A program made the position numbers and the translations under genes. This document shows positions 51,504 through 61,780 of a stretch of DNA of 64,000 nt, in pieces. The DNA comes from Flavobacteriales bacterium (GTDB taxonomy: Bacteria > Bacteroidota > Bacteroidia > UBA10329), in the NCBI GenBank assembly GCA_020635495.1, contig JACJZQ010000002.1:62001-126000 (forward strand), in the 5' to 3' direction. Positions within the stretch are counted from its first letter, which is position 1. The number at the start of each line of letters is the position of its first letter. Under the pieces are notes generated by a model that worked only from the letters and a program-made list of their open reading frames with translations, was not told the DNA's origin and searched no databases.

Positions 51504-53735
51504 ATGGCGGGTCAATTAGAGAATAATTCGTTGCAGTTGGGCACAATGCCCGTCTTCCTTACTTCCATTGCCACTATTCTGGGGGCCATCCTATTTCTGC
51601 GTTTTGGATATTCCGTGGCCAACATCAGTTTGCTCGGCACCATTGCACTGGTTGTCATCGCCCATATGGTTACTGTTCCTACGGCACTGGCCGTTTCGGA
51701 GATTGCAACCAACCAGAAGGTTGAAGGTGGCGGGTTATACCATATTATCTCCAGATCATTTGGACTAAACATCGGTGCAGCCATTGGGATTGCACTATAC
51801 CTGAGCCAAGCCATCAGCGTCTCGTTCTATGTGGTTGCATTTACCGAAGCATTCATGCCATACATCAATCAGTGGGCAGAAATGCTCGGTTACCGAATAC
51901 TTTATACACAGGCCATAAGTATTCCAACTGTATTGATAATCAGCGGATTGATGCTTTACAAAGGCGCTGACATCGGCATCAAACTTCTGTATTTGGTCAT
52001 TGTACTTCTCTCGGCTTCGCTTTTCATGTTCTTCATGGGAACAACTGGTTACAAGGCCGATTTTAACCACCTGACCGACCATATTTCAAACTCAGACGAT
52101 TTCTTTCAAGTGTTCGCCATCTGCTTCCCTGCTTTTACCGGTATTGCTGCCGGCATCGGTTTGTCTGGAGATCTGAAAGACCCAAAAGTTGCCATCCCGA
52201 GAGGAACCATCATTGCCACTTTAGTGGGTGGAATCATCTACATAGCCGTAGCGTACAAGCTTTTCCTATCGGCTTCGCCAGAGGATCTAGGAACAGACAT
52301 GATGATCATGGAAAAGATTGCCATTTGGGGTCCGATCATTCCTATAGGATTAGCTGCTAGCACCCTTTCTTCTGCTTTGGGTTCTGTGATCATAGCGCCA
52401 CGAACACTTCAAGCCATTGGTAACGACCATATTTTTCCTTCTGAAAGTCTGAACCGCTGGTTATCTCAAGGCACAAAAAAAGGCAATGAGCCCATCAATG
52501 GCTCACTGGTTACGTCAGTTCTTGCTTTGCTGTTCGTAGCCATAGGTTCTGTTGATTTCGTGGCCGAGATCATAACCATGTTCTTCATGGTAACCTATGG
52601 TGCTATTTGCCTCATTTCATTCTTAGAGCACTTTGCCGCTGACCCTTCTTACCGTCCCACATTCCGTTCCAGATGGTACATTTCTTTGCTAGGAGCAGTT
52701 TTGAGTGTGTGGCTCATGTTCAAGATCAATACGGTCTATGCCGTTGCCTCATTGAGCATTATGCTGATGATCTACTTCAGCGTTACCTACTTCAGCCCAC
52801 AGAAAACCCAAATGGCAAAAGTCTTTCAGGGTGTGATTTTTCAGTTGAGTAGAAGATTGCAAGTGTTTCTTCAAAAGGCAGATACGGGTGAAGATTCTGA
52901 CCATTGGAGGCCGTCAGTTGTCTGTGTTACGAGTCATTCGTTTGAACGATTCGCTGCCTTTGACATGCTACGATGGATATCTCACAAGTATGGATTCGGA
53001 ACATTCATCCATTTGATTGAAGGTTATCTCTCTCGCAAAACCAATCAAGAGGCTAAGGGGGCTTTGTCGCGTCTGATCAAAATGGCCGAAAGCTCGCACA
53101 GCAACGTTTATCTCGATACGCTCATCAGTCCTTCAGCCACATCTGCCATCGCGCAGGTTATTCAGTTACCGGGAATATCTGGAAAGGACAATAACATGCT
53201 GATGTTCGAATTCTCGCGAAGCGAAACCGAGGATCTAGGACAGATAGTTGAGAATTACTCCATCATACGGTCGGTAAACTGGGATACGGTTATTCTTGGA
53301 AGTACAGAAAAAGGGTTTGGTTATCACAACCAGATGCACATTTGGATCACTCCTACCGATTTCGACAATGCCAATCTGATGATTCTTTTGGGATACATCA
53401 TTTTAGGTCATCCTGAGTGGAGCGACTGTGAGATCAGCATCAATGCCATCGTGAGACAAAATCAGCTCAACGAACAGAAAAACTATCTGCTTGATCTGAC
53501 CACAAGTGGACGATTGCCAATCTCGGCCAAGAACATCAACCTCATTGTACAAGAGGACGATAGAAAGTTCAAAGACATTGTTTGCGAAAAGTCTGGAGAG
53601 GCAGATCTTATCATACTCGGTTTCAGAAGCGAGGCCATCAAACGCAAAGGCCATGAAGTTTTTGAAGGTTATGACGGATTAGGCAACATTCTCTTTGTGA
53701 ATGCAGTGAGCGAAAAAGAGATAAGCATGTTGTAA
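51504..53735 (+). CDS. SLC12/APC-superfamily cation-chloride or amino acid transporter
   Basis: A 743-residue protein. Residues 10-440 contain about 12 hydrophobic segments with APC hallmarks: GAILFLRFGYSV (first helix), SEIATNQKVEGGGLYHIISRSFG, and AAGIGLSGDLKDPKVAIPRGT (about 212-232), which recalls the SLC12 consensus. The C-terminal 290 residues form a cytoplasmic domain (WRPSVVCVTSHSFERFAAFDMLRWIS...) like the regulatory tail of eukaryotic NKCC/KCC-type proteins. Substrate unknown: K-Cl type or amino acids. Monocistronic. Confidence 0.8.
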   Translation: MAGQLENNSLQLGTMPVFLTSIATILGAILFLRFGYSVANISLLGTIALVVIAHMVTVPTALAVSEIATNQKVEGGGLYHIISRSFGLNIGAAIGIALYLSQAISVSFYVVAFTEAFMPYINQWAEMLGYRILYTQAISIPTVLIISGLMLYKGADIGIKLLYLVIVLLSASLFMFFMGTTGYKADFNHLTDHISNSDDFFQVFAICFPAFTGIAAGIGLSGDLKDPKVAIPRGTIIATLVGGIIYIAVAYKLFLSASPEDLGTDMMIMEKIAIWGPIIPIGLAASTLSSALGSVIIAPRTLQAIGNDHIFPSESLNRWLSQGTKKGNEPINGSLVTSVLALLFVAIGSVDFVAEIITMFFMVTYGAICLISFLEHFAADPSYRPTFRSRWYISLLGAVLSVWLMFKINTVYAVASLSIMLMIYFSVTYFSPQKTQMAKVFQGVIFQLSRRLQVFLQKADTGEDSDHWRPSVVCVTSHSFERFAAFDMLRWISHKYGFGTFIHLIEGYLSRKTNQEAKGALSRLIKMAESSHSNVYLDTLISPSATSAIAQVIQLPGISGKDNNMLMFEFSRSETEDLGQIVENYSIIRSVNWDTVILGSTEKGFGYHNQMHIWITPTDFDNANLMILLGYIILGHPEWSDCEISINAIVRQNQLNEQKNYLLDLTTSGRLPISAKNINLIVQEDDRKFKDIVCEKSGEADLIILGFRSEAIKRKGHEVFEGYDGLGNILFVNAVSEKEISML

Positions 53736-53789
53736 TAGTTCTGTTGTTTCTAGTTACCAATTGATTTTCAATAACTTACAATTTAGAAC

Positions 53790-53797
53790 TACCTTTG
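53790..53797 (+). promoter_or_regulatory. TACCTTTG -7 box for the ECF sigma operon
   Basis: Matches TAnnTTTG exactly, 58 bases before the sigma factor start at 53856. A TTG at 53761-53763 could be the -33 element, but the 26-base spacing is long. Confidence 0.45.
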
Positions 53798-53855
53798 CGG
53801 CCTTACGAGTACAAAACAAGAACCAATTCCCGCAACTTTCGTTAAACTGTACCCA

Positions 53856-54440
53856 ATGTTCTCCTTGGGAGCCAATAACAAGCAGCATTTCAGCGATAGC
53901 GAATTAATTGAGCGGTATCGGTACTCCTACGACAATGCCTATATCGGAGAACTTTATCAGCGCTATTCTCACATGCTTTACGGGGTCTGTCTCAAGTACT
54001 TGAAAGACGAGGAAAAAGCGAAAGACGTGGTCATGGACGTGTTTGAAAAGGTTTTGAAAGACCTTAAACGTCATGATGTGGAGAATTTCAGAACCTGGGT
54101 TTACAGCGTTGCGAAGAATGCCTGCCTCATGCAATTACGAAAGGAGAAACGCCTTGATGTGCGTGAGCAGGAATACCAGCGCTCTGTGGTAGAGATCATG
54201 GAATTCGATCTACCTGAGCATCTGAACGGTGAAAGTCAGGCTGAAATAGACAATAGATTGATGCTGGCCATAGACCAGTTGAAGATGGAACAACGCAGGT
54301 GCATCCGGATGTTTTACTTTGAGAAGAAATCTTACGAGGAGATTGAGAACGAAACCGGATTTTCATACAAGGAAGTGAAGAGCTTTCTACAGAACGGAAA
54401 ACGCAATTTGAAGATCAAACTGAGCAAAGAAAATGAGTGA
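53856..54440 (+). CDS. ECF-type RNA polymerase sigma factor
   Basis: A 194-residue sigma-70 family protein. Region 2 spans about 25-100 (LYQRYSHMLYGVCLKYLKDEEKAKDVVMDVFEKVLKDL, with RTWVYSVAKNACLMQLRKEKR) and region 4 about 135-190 (QLKMEQRRCIRMFYFEKKSYEEIENETGFSYKEVKSFLQNGKRNLK), with no region 1 or 3. It overlaps the TonB-like gene at 54433 by 8 bases, so the partner is likely its regulator. Activates an envelope-stress or uptake regulon in Bacteroidota; targets unknown. Confidence 0.9.
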   Translation: MFSLGANNKQHFSDSELIERYRYSYDNAYIGELYQRYSHMLYGVCLKYLKDEEKAKDVVMDVFEKVLKDLKRHDVENFRTWVYSVAKNACLMQLRKEKRLDVREQEYQRSVVEIMEFDLPEHLNGESQAEIDNRLMLAIDQLKMEQRRCIRMFYFEKKSYEEIENETGFSYKEVKSFLQNGKRNLKIKLSKENE

Positions 54441-55725
54441 GTCGAAGTACATACATGACGACTTCGGAAATCAGATTCCGCTACTCGATGCCTATGGAAA
54501 TCTTTCCATGCAGGTGATAATGCTCTACACCGAAGACAAACTGACAGGCGAAGACCGCAAAATTGTGGACGCGTTTGTTGCCACTGATGAGATGAGTAAA
54601 GACGCTCTGGAGGGATATGCCCTCACTCAAAACGCTTCTAAAACACGTTTTGCAGTTGGAGAACTGAATGCAGGAATCCAAAAAAGGAGTGGTGCTAAAG
54701 CTGTTTCAACACTTGTTCCTGCACAGGAAGAAAAGTTTGATTACCGAAAACTGGCCGCAGCCATTGCTCTTTTGGTTGTACTTGGTGGCGGTACTTTTTA
54801 CCTCTCTACCCTATTCACCACAGACGAACTGGCCGTTAATACTGAGAAGGAAGTTGATACTTCTGAGGAAAGCGCAAATACTACGCGCCAAGATCAGTTA
54901 CAGCAAACAACCATAATAACAGACTCGGTTCCGTTAGAGGACACTGAAAAAGATAAAACCATTGTAGATGAAGTTAACGAGCTGAGAACTGAACCTTTGG
55001 AGCGAAAACCCTTGGCAAAGGGAACAGTTACAGAAGTAGCTGAGAAAAAGGTTATAGAGTTAGAACCGGAATTGGAAATCGCTGAGGCCGAAGAAATAGC
55101 CACGTTAGAAGACAATGATGCACGTGCTGCCGCGGACGACTCAAAAAACATTACAACCTCAACATTAGCTGGAAATGGCGTAGTGGAAAACCAGAAGGAC
55201 GATCTGGCTTCTGGTGCCACTGCCGAGTACAATATGTATGATACTGAATCTGCTGCGGAGGATAAAATGCAAAAAGAAGCCGCAGAACTTGCAGAAATGA
55301 AAGCGGAAGAAATTGCCGAACAAAGAAAGGCGGAGTCGAGCGCAATGGCCAAAGCCAAACAAGCAGAATCAGAACGAAAGGAAAGAGAAATGTCAGCTAT
55401 GATGGAATCTTCTACTCCAGTTCAAGCAAGCAATTCAGTTGCAACCTTCCCTGGTGGGGAGATCAAAATGTATCGTTTCATCGAACGTAAAAAGAACTAC
55501 ACGGAAGCTATGCAAAATCAAGGTTTGGAGGGAACGGTTACCGTGTCATTCGATATTGAATCAGACGGTCGCGTGTCTAACGTCAGATTGAAAAAGGGCG
55601 TAAACGGTATCTTGGATGAAGACGCCATAAGAGTTGTTCGGTCCATGCCCAAATGGGACCCGGCCATAGAAAATGGCATTGCTGTTAAAAGTTCGAAGTC
55701 AGTTGTTGTCAAATACGGCAATTGA
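54433..55725 (+). CDS. Single-pass membrane protein with C-terminal TonB domain, sigma-factor partner
   Basis: A 430-residue protein. An N-terminal cytoplasmic part (about 1-110) precedes one TM helix (AAAIALLVVLGGGTFYLSTLF, near residue 120), then a long, low-complexity acidic/Ala stretch rich in EAEEIA and KAES repeats (about 130-330), and a C-terminal TonB-like domain (NQGLEGTVTVSFDIESDGRVSNVRLKKG, DEDAIRVVRSMPKW). The cytoplasmic start could bind the sigma factor encoded immediately upstream, and the TonB end would contact a TonB-dependent receptor: a transmembrane signal device. This is inferred from layout; classical anti-sigma motifs are not visible. Confidence 0.8.
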   Translation: MSESKYIHDDFGNQIPLLDAYGNLSMQVIMLYTEDKLTGEDRKIVDAFVATDEMSKDALEGYALTQNASKTRFAVGELNAGIQKRSGAKAVSTLVPAQEEKFDYRKLAAAIALLVVLGGGTFYLSTLFTTDELAVNTEKEVDTSEESANTTRQDQLQQTTIITDSVPLEDTEKDKTIVDEVNELRTEPLERKPLAKGTVTEVAEKKVIELEPELEIAEAEEIATLEDNDARAAADDSKNITTSTLAGNGVVENQKDDLASGATAEYNMYDTESAAEDKMQKEAAELAEMKAEEIAEQRKAESSAMAKAKQAESERKEREMSAMMESSTPVQASNSVATFPGGEIKMYRFIERKKNYTEAMQNQGLEGTVTVSFDIESDGRVSNVRLKKGVNGILDEDAIRVVRSMPKWDPAIENGIAVKSSKSVVVKYGN

Positions 55726-58700
55726 TCAATCCCGAATTAAGGTTACAATGCCTTTGTAAACATGTCGGTCCAGATCGGCAAATTCCCTGAATTTGATGAG
55801 GTAAACATAAGTTCCCATCGGTACTTCCTTGCCTGAGAGCATGTGGGTGCCATCCCACTTCTTACTGAAGTTTCCTGTTTGCCAGATCATTTTTCCCCAG
55901 CGGTCGTAAATGAACATATCGTAGCTCTCCAACTCTATTCCTTCTCCCTGCGGGAAGAAATAGTCGTTTTTACCATTGACACCTGGTGTAAAAGCATTGG
56001 GAACATATACCAAAAGCATCGGGTCAATGTTCACGTAGTCGAAAGCGGTATCCTCACAGAATCCGTTGGATGATACCAATTGAACCAGATAATCCCCTGC
56101 CCGCAGGTATTTGTGTCTTGGGTCTTTTTCGTTAGAAGTTTCACTATCACCGAAATACCACGTCCACTGAGAGGTTCCAACCGAATTGTTGATGAACTGA
56201 ACTTCTTGATCGAATTCATTTTCACCCTCTATCCGATAATCAAATGCAGCAAATGGATACGGAAGATCATCAGACACTTGAACAAAAGTCGAATCAGCAC
56301 AGCCATTGGCATCCTTAACCACTACTTCGTATGAGCCTACTCCCAAGTTGTATTGCGTTTGGGTTGTGATTCCATTAGGCTTCCAATAGTAGCTATACGG
56401 TGGCGTACCCAAATCTGGCTGAACTACGGCTGCGCCTTTCCCTTGTCCGCAAGTGTCGGTCATGTAGGAAGAGTTGAGCACCATTTGTGGAGGCGTCACC
56501 AAAGTGAAAGTCTCCATAACCTCACAACCGTTTGCATCCGATACTGTAACAGTAACATCTCCTTCAGGCAGATCTGTGGCAGTATTTCCAACTTGAGCAT
56601 TCGGGTCATCCCAAGTTGCGGCATTGTATGGTGTGGTACCACCAGAAACCTGCGTCACCTCTATCATTCCATCAGCTCCACCAAAGCAAGAAATTGGCGT
56701 AACCGTTGTCTCGATAACTAACGGATCAGGCTCAAACAGTTCAACCGCATCTGTGGTAACACATCCAATGGCATCCGTTATATCAACGAAATATATTCCG
56801 GTAGGCAACCCTGTAAAAGTGAAATTCCCAGCTGCACTACCCTGATCAATAGGATTACCAAAATCATCCGAAAGGTCAAATGTGAACGGAGCTGTTCCAT
56901 TTTGTCCAGCAGTTATCTGTCCATCACTGCTTTCATAGCAAGAAAGATTGATGGAAGTCAAGCTCATTTGCAGTGGCACTGGAGGTTGGGTTATGGTAAT
57001 ACTGGTTGCATTCGCACATCCAACAGCGTCCGAAACCAACAGATTAAACGTGCCAGCAACCAGGTCGCTCAGCGTTGAAGTACCTGGACTGCCAAGGTCT
57101 GTTTGAAGCGGCTGGTTGAACGGGTCTGTCCAAACAATATCATAAGGTCCTACACCATTTGAAACGGTCAACTGGGCCGAGCCGTCATTGCCACCATAGC
57201 AAACATTATCTGTTATCAGAATATCGAAAACTAGCCCTAATCCATCTGGAACGGTAACCTGTTCTGCCAGCGTACAGCCATTGCCATCGGTTATGGTCAG
57301 GTCATAGATTCCTGCGGGCATCGCATTGGGGTCTGCCCCTGCCCAATCGTAGGAATAAGGAGGCGTTCCACCTGCTGGAAACGGAATGGCTGTTCCATCT
57401 CCAAGCCCTGGACAAGAGGTTGCCGTAACATCAACACTTACGGTCAATTCATCTGGTTCAGCAACATCAACCTGGCCATTCACCACGCAGCCGTTGGCAT
57501 CTGTAATTGTGCCTGAATATGGCCCAGGACAGAGATTTGAAATGGTTGTTGTGGTTTCGCCATTACTCCAAAGAATGGAAACGGGCGCAGCTCCACCTGT
57601 TATTGTTGCTTCTGCTGTTCCATCGCAAACGCCAAAGCATGTGGCATCCGTTGAACTGAATGTGGCCGTTGGTCCAGGATTTACCGTAACCTGCTGGTCT
57701 ACCGTTGCAAAGCAACTATCCAACGTTAGCACGCCAAGAGAAACAGTGTATGTTCCAGCTGCCGGAAACGTGAAACTGGCATTATTAGAGATGATCGTAT
57801 CTCCTTCAATAACCCATGCGCTACCTAGAATCGCAGAACCGTTTCCAGTTGAAGTATTGGTGAAATCTGTTGGGTTTCCTTCGCAAACCGTAGTGAATGT
57901 AAAATCTGCCGTTGGCGATGGTGAAATAGTTACGGTTTGAGACACGGTTTGAGAAGCACAACCATTCTCGGTAACCTGCAGGCTCACGGTTTGAGGACCA
58001 CTTGTTGCCCACGCCACCTGATACGGTCCTTGACCACTTCCGCTGACAACGATTCCGGCACCAAAGTCCCATGTGTAAGTTGCACCAGCGGTAGCATTGC
58101 CAGTGTAAGAAATACCCACAGGTTCTCCAATACAAGCTGAACTTTCTACTGAAAACGTTGCATCTGGTCCTTGTAAAATGATCAGCTCCACCGAGTCGAT
58201 AGCCGAGCAAGAATATCTGTCTGTAACACCAACACCAATGGTTTCCGTCTGCACGGGAGATACTGTTACAGAAGTTGTGGCAGCACCTGTTGTCCATAAA
58301 TACTGATAAGGAGTTGAACCCAATAAGGTTGATGCAGTAAGTGTTATCGGGGTCCCTGCGCAAACATTGTTTGTGCTTACATCCAGGGTTATCTCAGGGC
58401 ACAAATTGACTTCAATCACAGAAATACTGGTTTCGTTACATGCAAGGTCGTTCCATTGGCCGCCGGGATAGATCTGCACGCACTGCTCCCCAAACTCACA
58501 TTCATAATCGCAGGATCCAAAAAGGCCAAAATCCTGATAACCGTTGTTATTCGGCTCCCCACCAGCCCAATTCTGGTAAACGCTTGGCGCAGCGTTAGGG
58601 ATGAAAGGTCCCGTTGTGCCATCGCTAGCATAAAATTCGGCCGTTCCTGTTCCAACTCGCTGATAACCGATCCAAATGGTTTGACCATTGTATGGACTTG

Positions 58701-59013
58701 CATCCAAGGCAGCAGAAATGTTAGCATTCTCCGCTGCATCGTTCATCACTACAAGATTAGCGCCCAACGCAGCAGCAGCAGCTTGGGCTTGTGCAGCTTC
58801 TTGTGAGTTTGGATTCACGAAATACATACTACAAGGCTGGCCTTGAACAGCCAATGGAACATATCCTGCCCCGGTAAATGTTGATGTAATCAGAGCTAGG
58901 TCGCAGGTTGGCGACTGTCCACTCACTTTAAACGAGTTGAGCAAAGCAACAAGCAGTGAGAGCAAGAAATAAACAAGAAGTCTATTGAGGGTTGGGTAAG
59001 TTGGGGTTGTCAT
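55726..59013 (-). CDS. Giant surface protein: C-type lectin, PKD, SprB-like repeats and type B T9SS domain
   Basis: ATG 59013 is chosen (1095 residues), giving leader LNRLLVYFLLSLLVALLNSFKVSGQ; the frame continues to 59079 without a leader reason. Residues about 50-210 form a C-type lectin domain (WAGGEPNNNGYQDFG, GGQWNDLACN), followed by PKD-like domains (VSLQVTENGCASQTVSQ, ATYTWDFGAGI) and five to six SprB-type repeats (CYGGNDGSAQLTVSNGVGPYDIVW; CFGGADGMIEVTQVSGGTTPY). The end is a type B T9SS/gliding-associated CTD (YVPNAFTPGVNGKNDYFFP, YDMFIYDRWGKMIWQTGNF). Likely adhesion or gliding-related. Its last 220 residues are about 90% identical to the downstream-encoded paralogue. Confidence 0.88.
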   Translation of the reverse strand: MTTPTYPTLNRLLVYFLLSLLVALLNSFKVSGQSPTCDLALITSTFTGAGYVPLAVQGQPCSMYFVNPNSQEAAQAQAAAAALGANLVVMNDAAENANISAALDASPYNGQTIWIGYQRVGTGTAEFYASDGTTGPFIPNAAPSVYQNWAGGEPNNNGYQDFGLFGSCDYECEFGEQCVQIYPGGQWNDLACNETSISVIEVNLCPEITLDVSTNNVCAGTPITLTASTLLGSTPYQYLWTTGAATTSVTVSPVQTETIGVGVTDRYSCSAIDSVELIILQGPDATFSVESSACIGEPVGISYTGNATAGATYTWDFGAGIVVSGSGQGPYQVAWATSGPQTVSLQVTENGCASQTVSQTVTISPSPTADFTFTTVCEGNPTDFTNTSTGNGSAILGSAWVIEGDTIISNNASFTFPAAGTYTVSLGVLTLDSCFATVDQQVTVNPGPTATFSSTDATCFGVCDGTAEATITGGAAPVSILWSNGETTTTISNLCPGPYSGTITDANGCVVNGQVDVAEPDELTVSVDVTATSCPGLGDGTAIPFPAGGTPPYSYDWAGADPNAMPAGIYDLTITDGNGCTLAEQVTVPDGLGLVFDILITDNVCYGGNDGSAQLTVSNGVGPYDIVWTDPFNQPLQTDLGSPGTSTLSDLVAGTFNLLVSDAVGCANATSITITQPPVPLQMSLTSINLSCYESSDGQITAGQNGTAPFTFDLSDDFGNPIDQGSAAGNFTFTGLPTGIYFVDITDAIGCVTTDAVELFEPDPLVIETTVTPISCFGGADGMIEVTQVSGGTTPYNAATWDDPNAQVGNTATDLPEGDVTVTVSDANGCEVMETFTLVTPPQMVLNSSYMTDTCGQGKGAAVVQPDLGTPPYSYYWKPNGITTQTQYNLGVGSYEVVVKDANGCADSTFVQVSDDLPYPFAAFDYRIEGENEFDQEVQFINNSVGTSQWTWYFGDSETSNEKDPRHKYLRAGDYLVQLVSSNGFCEDTAFDYVNIDPMLLVYVPNAFTPGVNGKNDYFFPQGEGIELESYDMFIYDRWGKMIWQTGNFSKKWDGTHMLSGKEVPMGTYVYLIKFREFADLDRHVYKGIVTLIRD

Positions 59014-59106
59014 GGGTCTGTTGAAGTACGCCAATTTGGTTGTAATCACAACCCAAAAGGCATAGCTAATTTTCAACAAAAAGACGCCAATGACCTACGT
59101 CAGTTG

Positions 59107-61422
59107 CTAGTCGCGTATCACGTTTACGTAACCTTTGTAAACGTGACGGTCCAGATCTGCAAACTCTCTGAATTTGATCAGGTAAACATATGTGCCCACG
59201 GAAACATCTTTTCCTGAGAACATGTTGGTGCCATCCCACTTCTTGCTGAAGTTCCCTGTCTGCCACACCAGTTTTCCCCATCGGTCGTAGATGAACATAT
59301 CGTAGCTCTCCAACTCTATTCCTTCCCCTAGTGGGAAGAACTGGTCATTGATACCATTTTGTCCAGGAGTGAATGCATTAGGAACGTAGACCAAAAGCAT
59401 TGGGTCGATATTCACGTAGTCGAAGGCAGTATCCTCACAGAAACCGTTGGATGAGACCAATTGTACCAGATAATCCCCAGCCCTCAGATACTTGTGCCTT
59501 GGGTCTTTTTCATTGGACGTTTCACCGTTTCCAAAGTACCATGTCCATTGAGATGTGCCAACCGAATTATTTATGAACTGAACCTCCTGATCTAATACAT
59601 TTTCACCTTCTATTCTGTAATCGAATGCTGCGTATGGATAAGGAAGGTCATCAGACACTTCAACAAATGTTGAATCCGCGCAACCATTAGCATCTGTTAC
59701 AACCACCTCGTACGATCCAACACCCAAATCGTATTGTGTTTGGGTTGTAATTCCGTCAGGCTTCCATAAGTAGGAATAAGGAGGCGTTCCTAGTTCTACA
59801 TCAATTATGGCTGCTCCCTTTCCTTGTCCACAGGTATCTGTCAGATAACGTCCTTCAAGGGTAAGTGGTGGTGGATTGTCAAATTCGAATTCCACTTCGA
59901 CAGTGCAACCATTTGCATCAACAGCTGTAGCCAAATAAGTTCCAGGGCTTAGATCAGTGGCTGTGTTTCCAGTCTGGTTGGTTGGGTCGTTCCAAGTCGT
60001 TTGACCATAGGGAGTCGTCCCCCCAGAAAGAGCATCAATATTCGCAACACCTTCATTGCCATTGAAACAAAGAACAGGGCTTTGACTCACTTCAGCAATC
60101 AACTCGTCTGGTTCAAAAAGTTCAACATCATCTGTAGTGGCACAACCATTGGCATCTGTTGCTGTTACGAAATAAATTCCAGCATCTAATCCTGTAAAGA
60201 CGTAGTCAGCTGCACTATTGGTATTCTGAACGGGGTTACCTAGAACATCATTCACCTCAAACTGATACGGAGAAACACCACTGTACGAGACTCCGATCTC
60301 TCCGTCTGCTCCTTCAAAGCAATTCAAATTCTCAGGGCTAAGGGTGACAATCAAAGGAGTTGTGGGCTCAGTAATGGTGATTGAAGAGACAAGGGAACAA
60401 CCAGCAACATCGGCCGCTCCAACAAGATAGTTTCCTGCAGCCAAACTGTCTAACGAAGCAGTTCCATTTGATTGAAGATCTATTTGAAGCGGATTGCCGA
60501 ATGCATCCGTCCAAGCTATATCAAATGGAGCAGTTCCACCGTTTACGGTAATGTTGGCCACACCCAATGTTCCTCCAAAACACAAATTGTCAGTAATTAC
60601 CGCATTAATAACAATAGGGTCACTGGTAGATACTTCTACCGTAATTACTGCAGTGCAACCAGAAGCATCTGTTGCACTCAGCAGATATTGCCCCTCAATC
60701 AGACCTTGGAAAATATATGGTCCATTCGTTGGCGCGCTAGTTTCAATTACGCCCGAGATATCTGAAATCTCATAAACCCAAGGTCCAACACCTTGACCCG
60801 TTGCTTCTACCGTTCCATCAGGTAGTCCAGAACAGCTGTTCGGTGTGATAACAGTGTCTGGCGGTGGGCAGCAATCGTAATGCACAGTTATATTGGGAGT
60901 CCTTGCAGTATAATCAGTACTGAATGGATACTCCTTTCCTGTGCCATCCCAAACAGTAATATTCGCGTCAGCTGCTGCTATATTTCCAATTGGAGTTACG
61001 CCCTGTTGCGTGTAAGCTATGTTCACTCCATTTGACGCTGTGATGTAAAATGCCCCTGTTTGTCCATTGGCTAGAGCCTGATTTAAAACTATTGGAATTG
61101 GCGTAGCGATATTTTGTCCTAAGCCAACCACCCCCGTAGTTGAACCTATTAATGTCCAATTTCCTGGGGTCATTGTCGACCCTAGGTGAGTGCCATTCTT
61201 AAAATATATCTCCAAATCATACAGGTTCGAAATATCATCCAAATTGCAATCAAACCCGGTAATTGTAACATCTGTTGAGGCCGTTATATCGAACATGATA
61301 CCGTCCTGTCCATTATCTTCATCGTATATGGTAGTTAGAGGAAGGCATTGGGCATTTAACAAAACAGGCATCGCTGTGATGAGCGAGACCAAAAAGATTC
61401 TGAGGACCTGAAACTTATACAC
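59107..61422 (-). CDS. Second giant type B T9SS surface protein with SprB-like repeats
   Basis: A 771-residue protein with leader RIFLVSLITAMPVLLNA. Residues about 25-185 form a beta-rich domain with no known family (CLPLTTIYDEDNGQDGIMFDITASTDVTI), then four SprB-type repeats (CFGGTLGVANITVNGGTAPFDIAW; CFEGADGEIGVSYSGVSPYQFEV; CFNGNEGVANIDALSGG) and a CTD of type B (YVPNAFTPGQNGINDQFFP, YDMFIYDRWGKLVWQTGNF). The repeats match SprB-type mobile-adhesin modules. C-terminal 220 residues match the neighbouring protein about 90%. It is transcribed first, then the larger paralogue, with 93 bases between. Confidence 0.87.
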   Translation of the reverse strand: MYKFQVLRIFLVSLITAMPVLLNAQCLPLTTIYDEDNGQDGIMFDITASTDVTITGFDCNLDDISNLYDLEIYFKNGTHLGSTMTPGNWTLIGSTTGVVGLGQNIATPIPIVLNQALANGQTGAFYITASNGVNIAYTQQGVTPIGNIAAADANITVWDGTGKEYPFSTDYTARTPNITVHYDCCPPPDTVITPNSCSGLPDGTVEATGQGVGPWVYEISDISGVIETSAPTNGPYIFQGLIEGQYLLSATDASGCTAVITVEVSTSDPIVINAVITDNLCFGGTLGVANITVNGGTAPFDIAWTDAFGNPLQIDLQSNGTASLDSLAAGNYLVGAADVAGCSLVSSITITEPTTPLIVTLSPENLNCFEGADGEIGVSYSGVSPYQFEVNDVLGNPVQNTNSAADYVFTGLDAGIYFVTATDANGCATTDDVELFEPDELIAEVSQSPVLCFNGNEGVANIDALSGGTTPYGQTTWNDPTNQTGNTATDLSPGTYLATAVDANGCTVEVEFEFDNPPPLTLEGRYLTDTCGQGKGAAIIDVELGTPPYSYLWKPDGITTQTQYDLGVGSYEVVVTDANGCADSTFVEVSDDLPYPYAAFDYRIEGENVLDQEVQFINNSVGTSQWTWYFGNGETSNEKDPRHKYLRAGDYLVQLVSSNGFCEDTAFDYVNIDPMLLVYVPNAFTPGQNGINDQFFPLGEGIELESYDMFIYDRWGKLVWQTGNFSKKWDGTNMFSGKDVSVGTYVYLIKFREFADLDRHVYKGYVNVIRD

Positions 61423-61561
61423 GGATTAAATCAAATGCTAGTGTTCAAATATCGCTTTTTCAACGCATGCATAAATGTTGGGATGCGGCATGGTTACTAA
61501 CAGAACGCTGTAGGAAACGTGGGTTGCTTTATGTGATTAAGAATCTGAAGTAAAAAGACAC

Positions 61562-61593
61562 AAAAAAACCCGAAATCATTTCTGATCTCGGGT
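61562..61593 (-). terminator. Rho-independent terminator of initiator tRNA
   Basis: CCCGAGATCA and TGATTTCGGG on the minus strand pair with one mismatch around a GAAA loop, followed by seven T residues. Located 6 bases after the tRNA 3' end. Confidence 0.9.
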
Positions 61594-61598
61594 CTTAG

Positions 61599-61671
<73 letters not shown>

Positions 61672-61780
61672 ATATATCTTAAAACCGCTGTCCGTATTCT
61701 CAGCGCAGCGTGCTTGTTTCAAACGGGCGACAAATATATATTTTGTTTCTTTGCGCACCAAATTTCCAGCGCCTTTTTCC

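Noticed and set aside
61423..61561. Second tRNA or small RNA beside the initiator tRNA
   Set aside because: No cloverleaf or other RNA signature was found.
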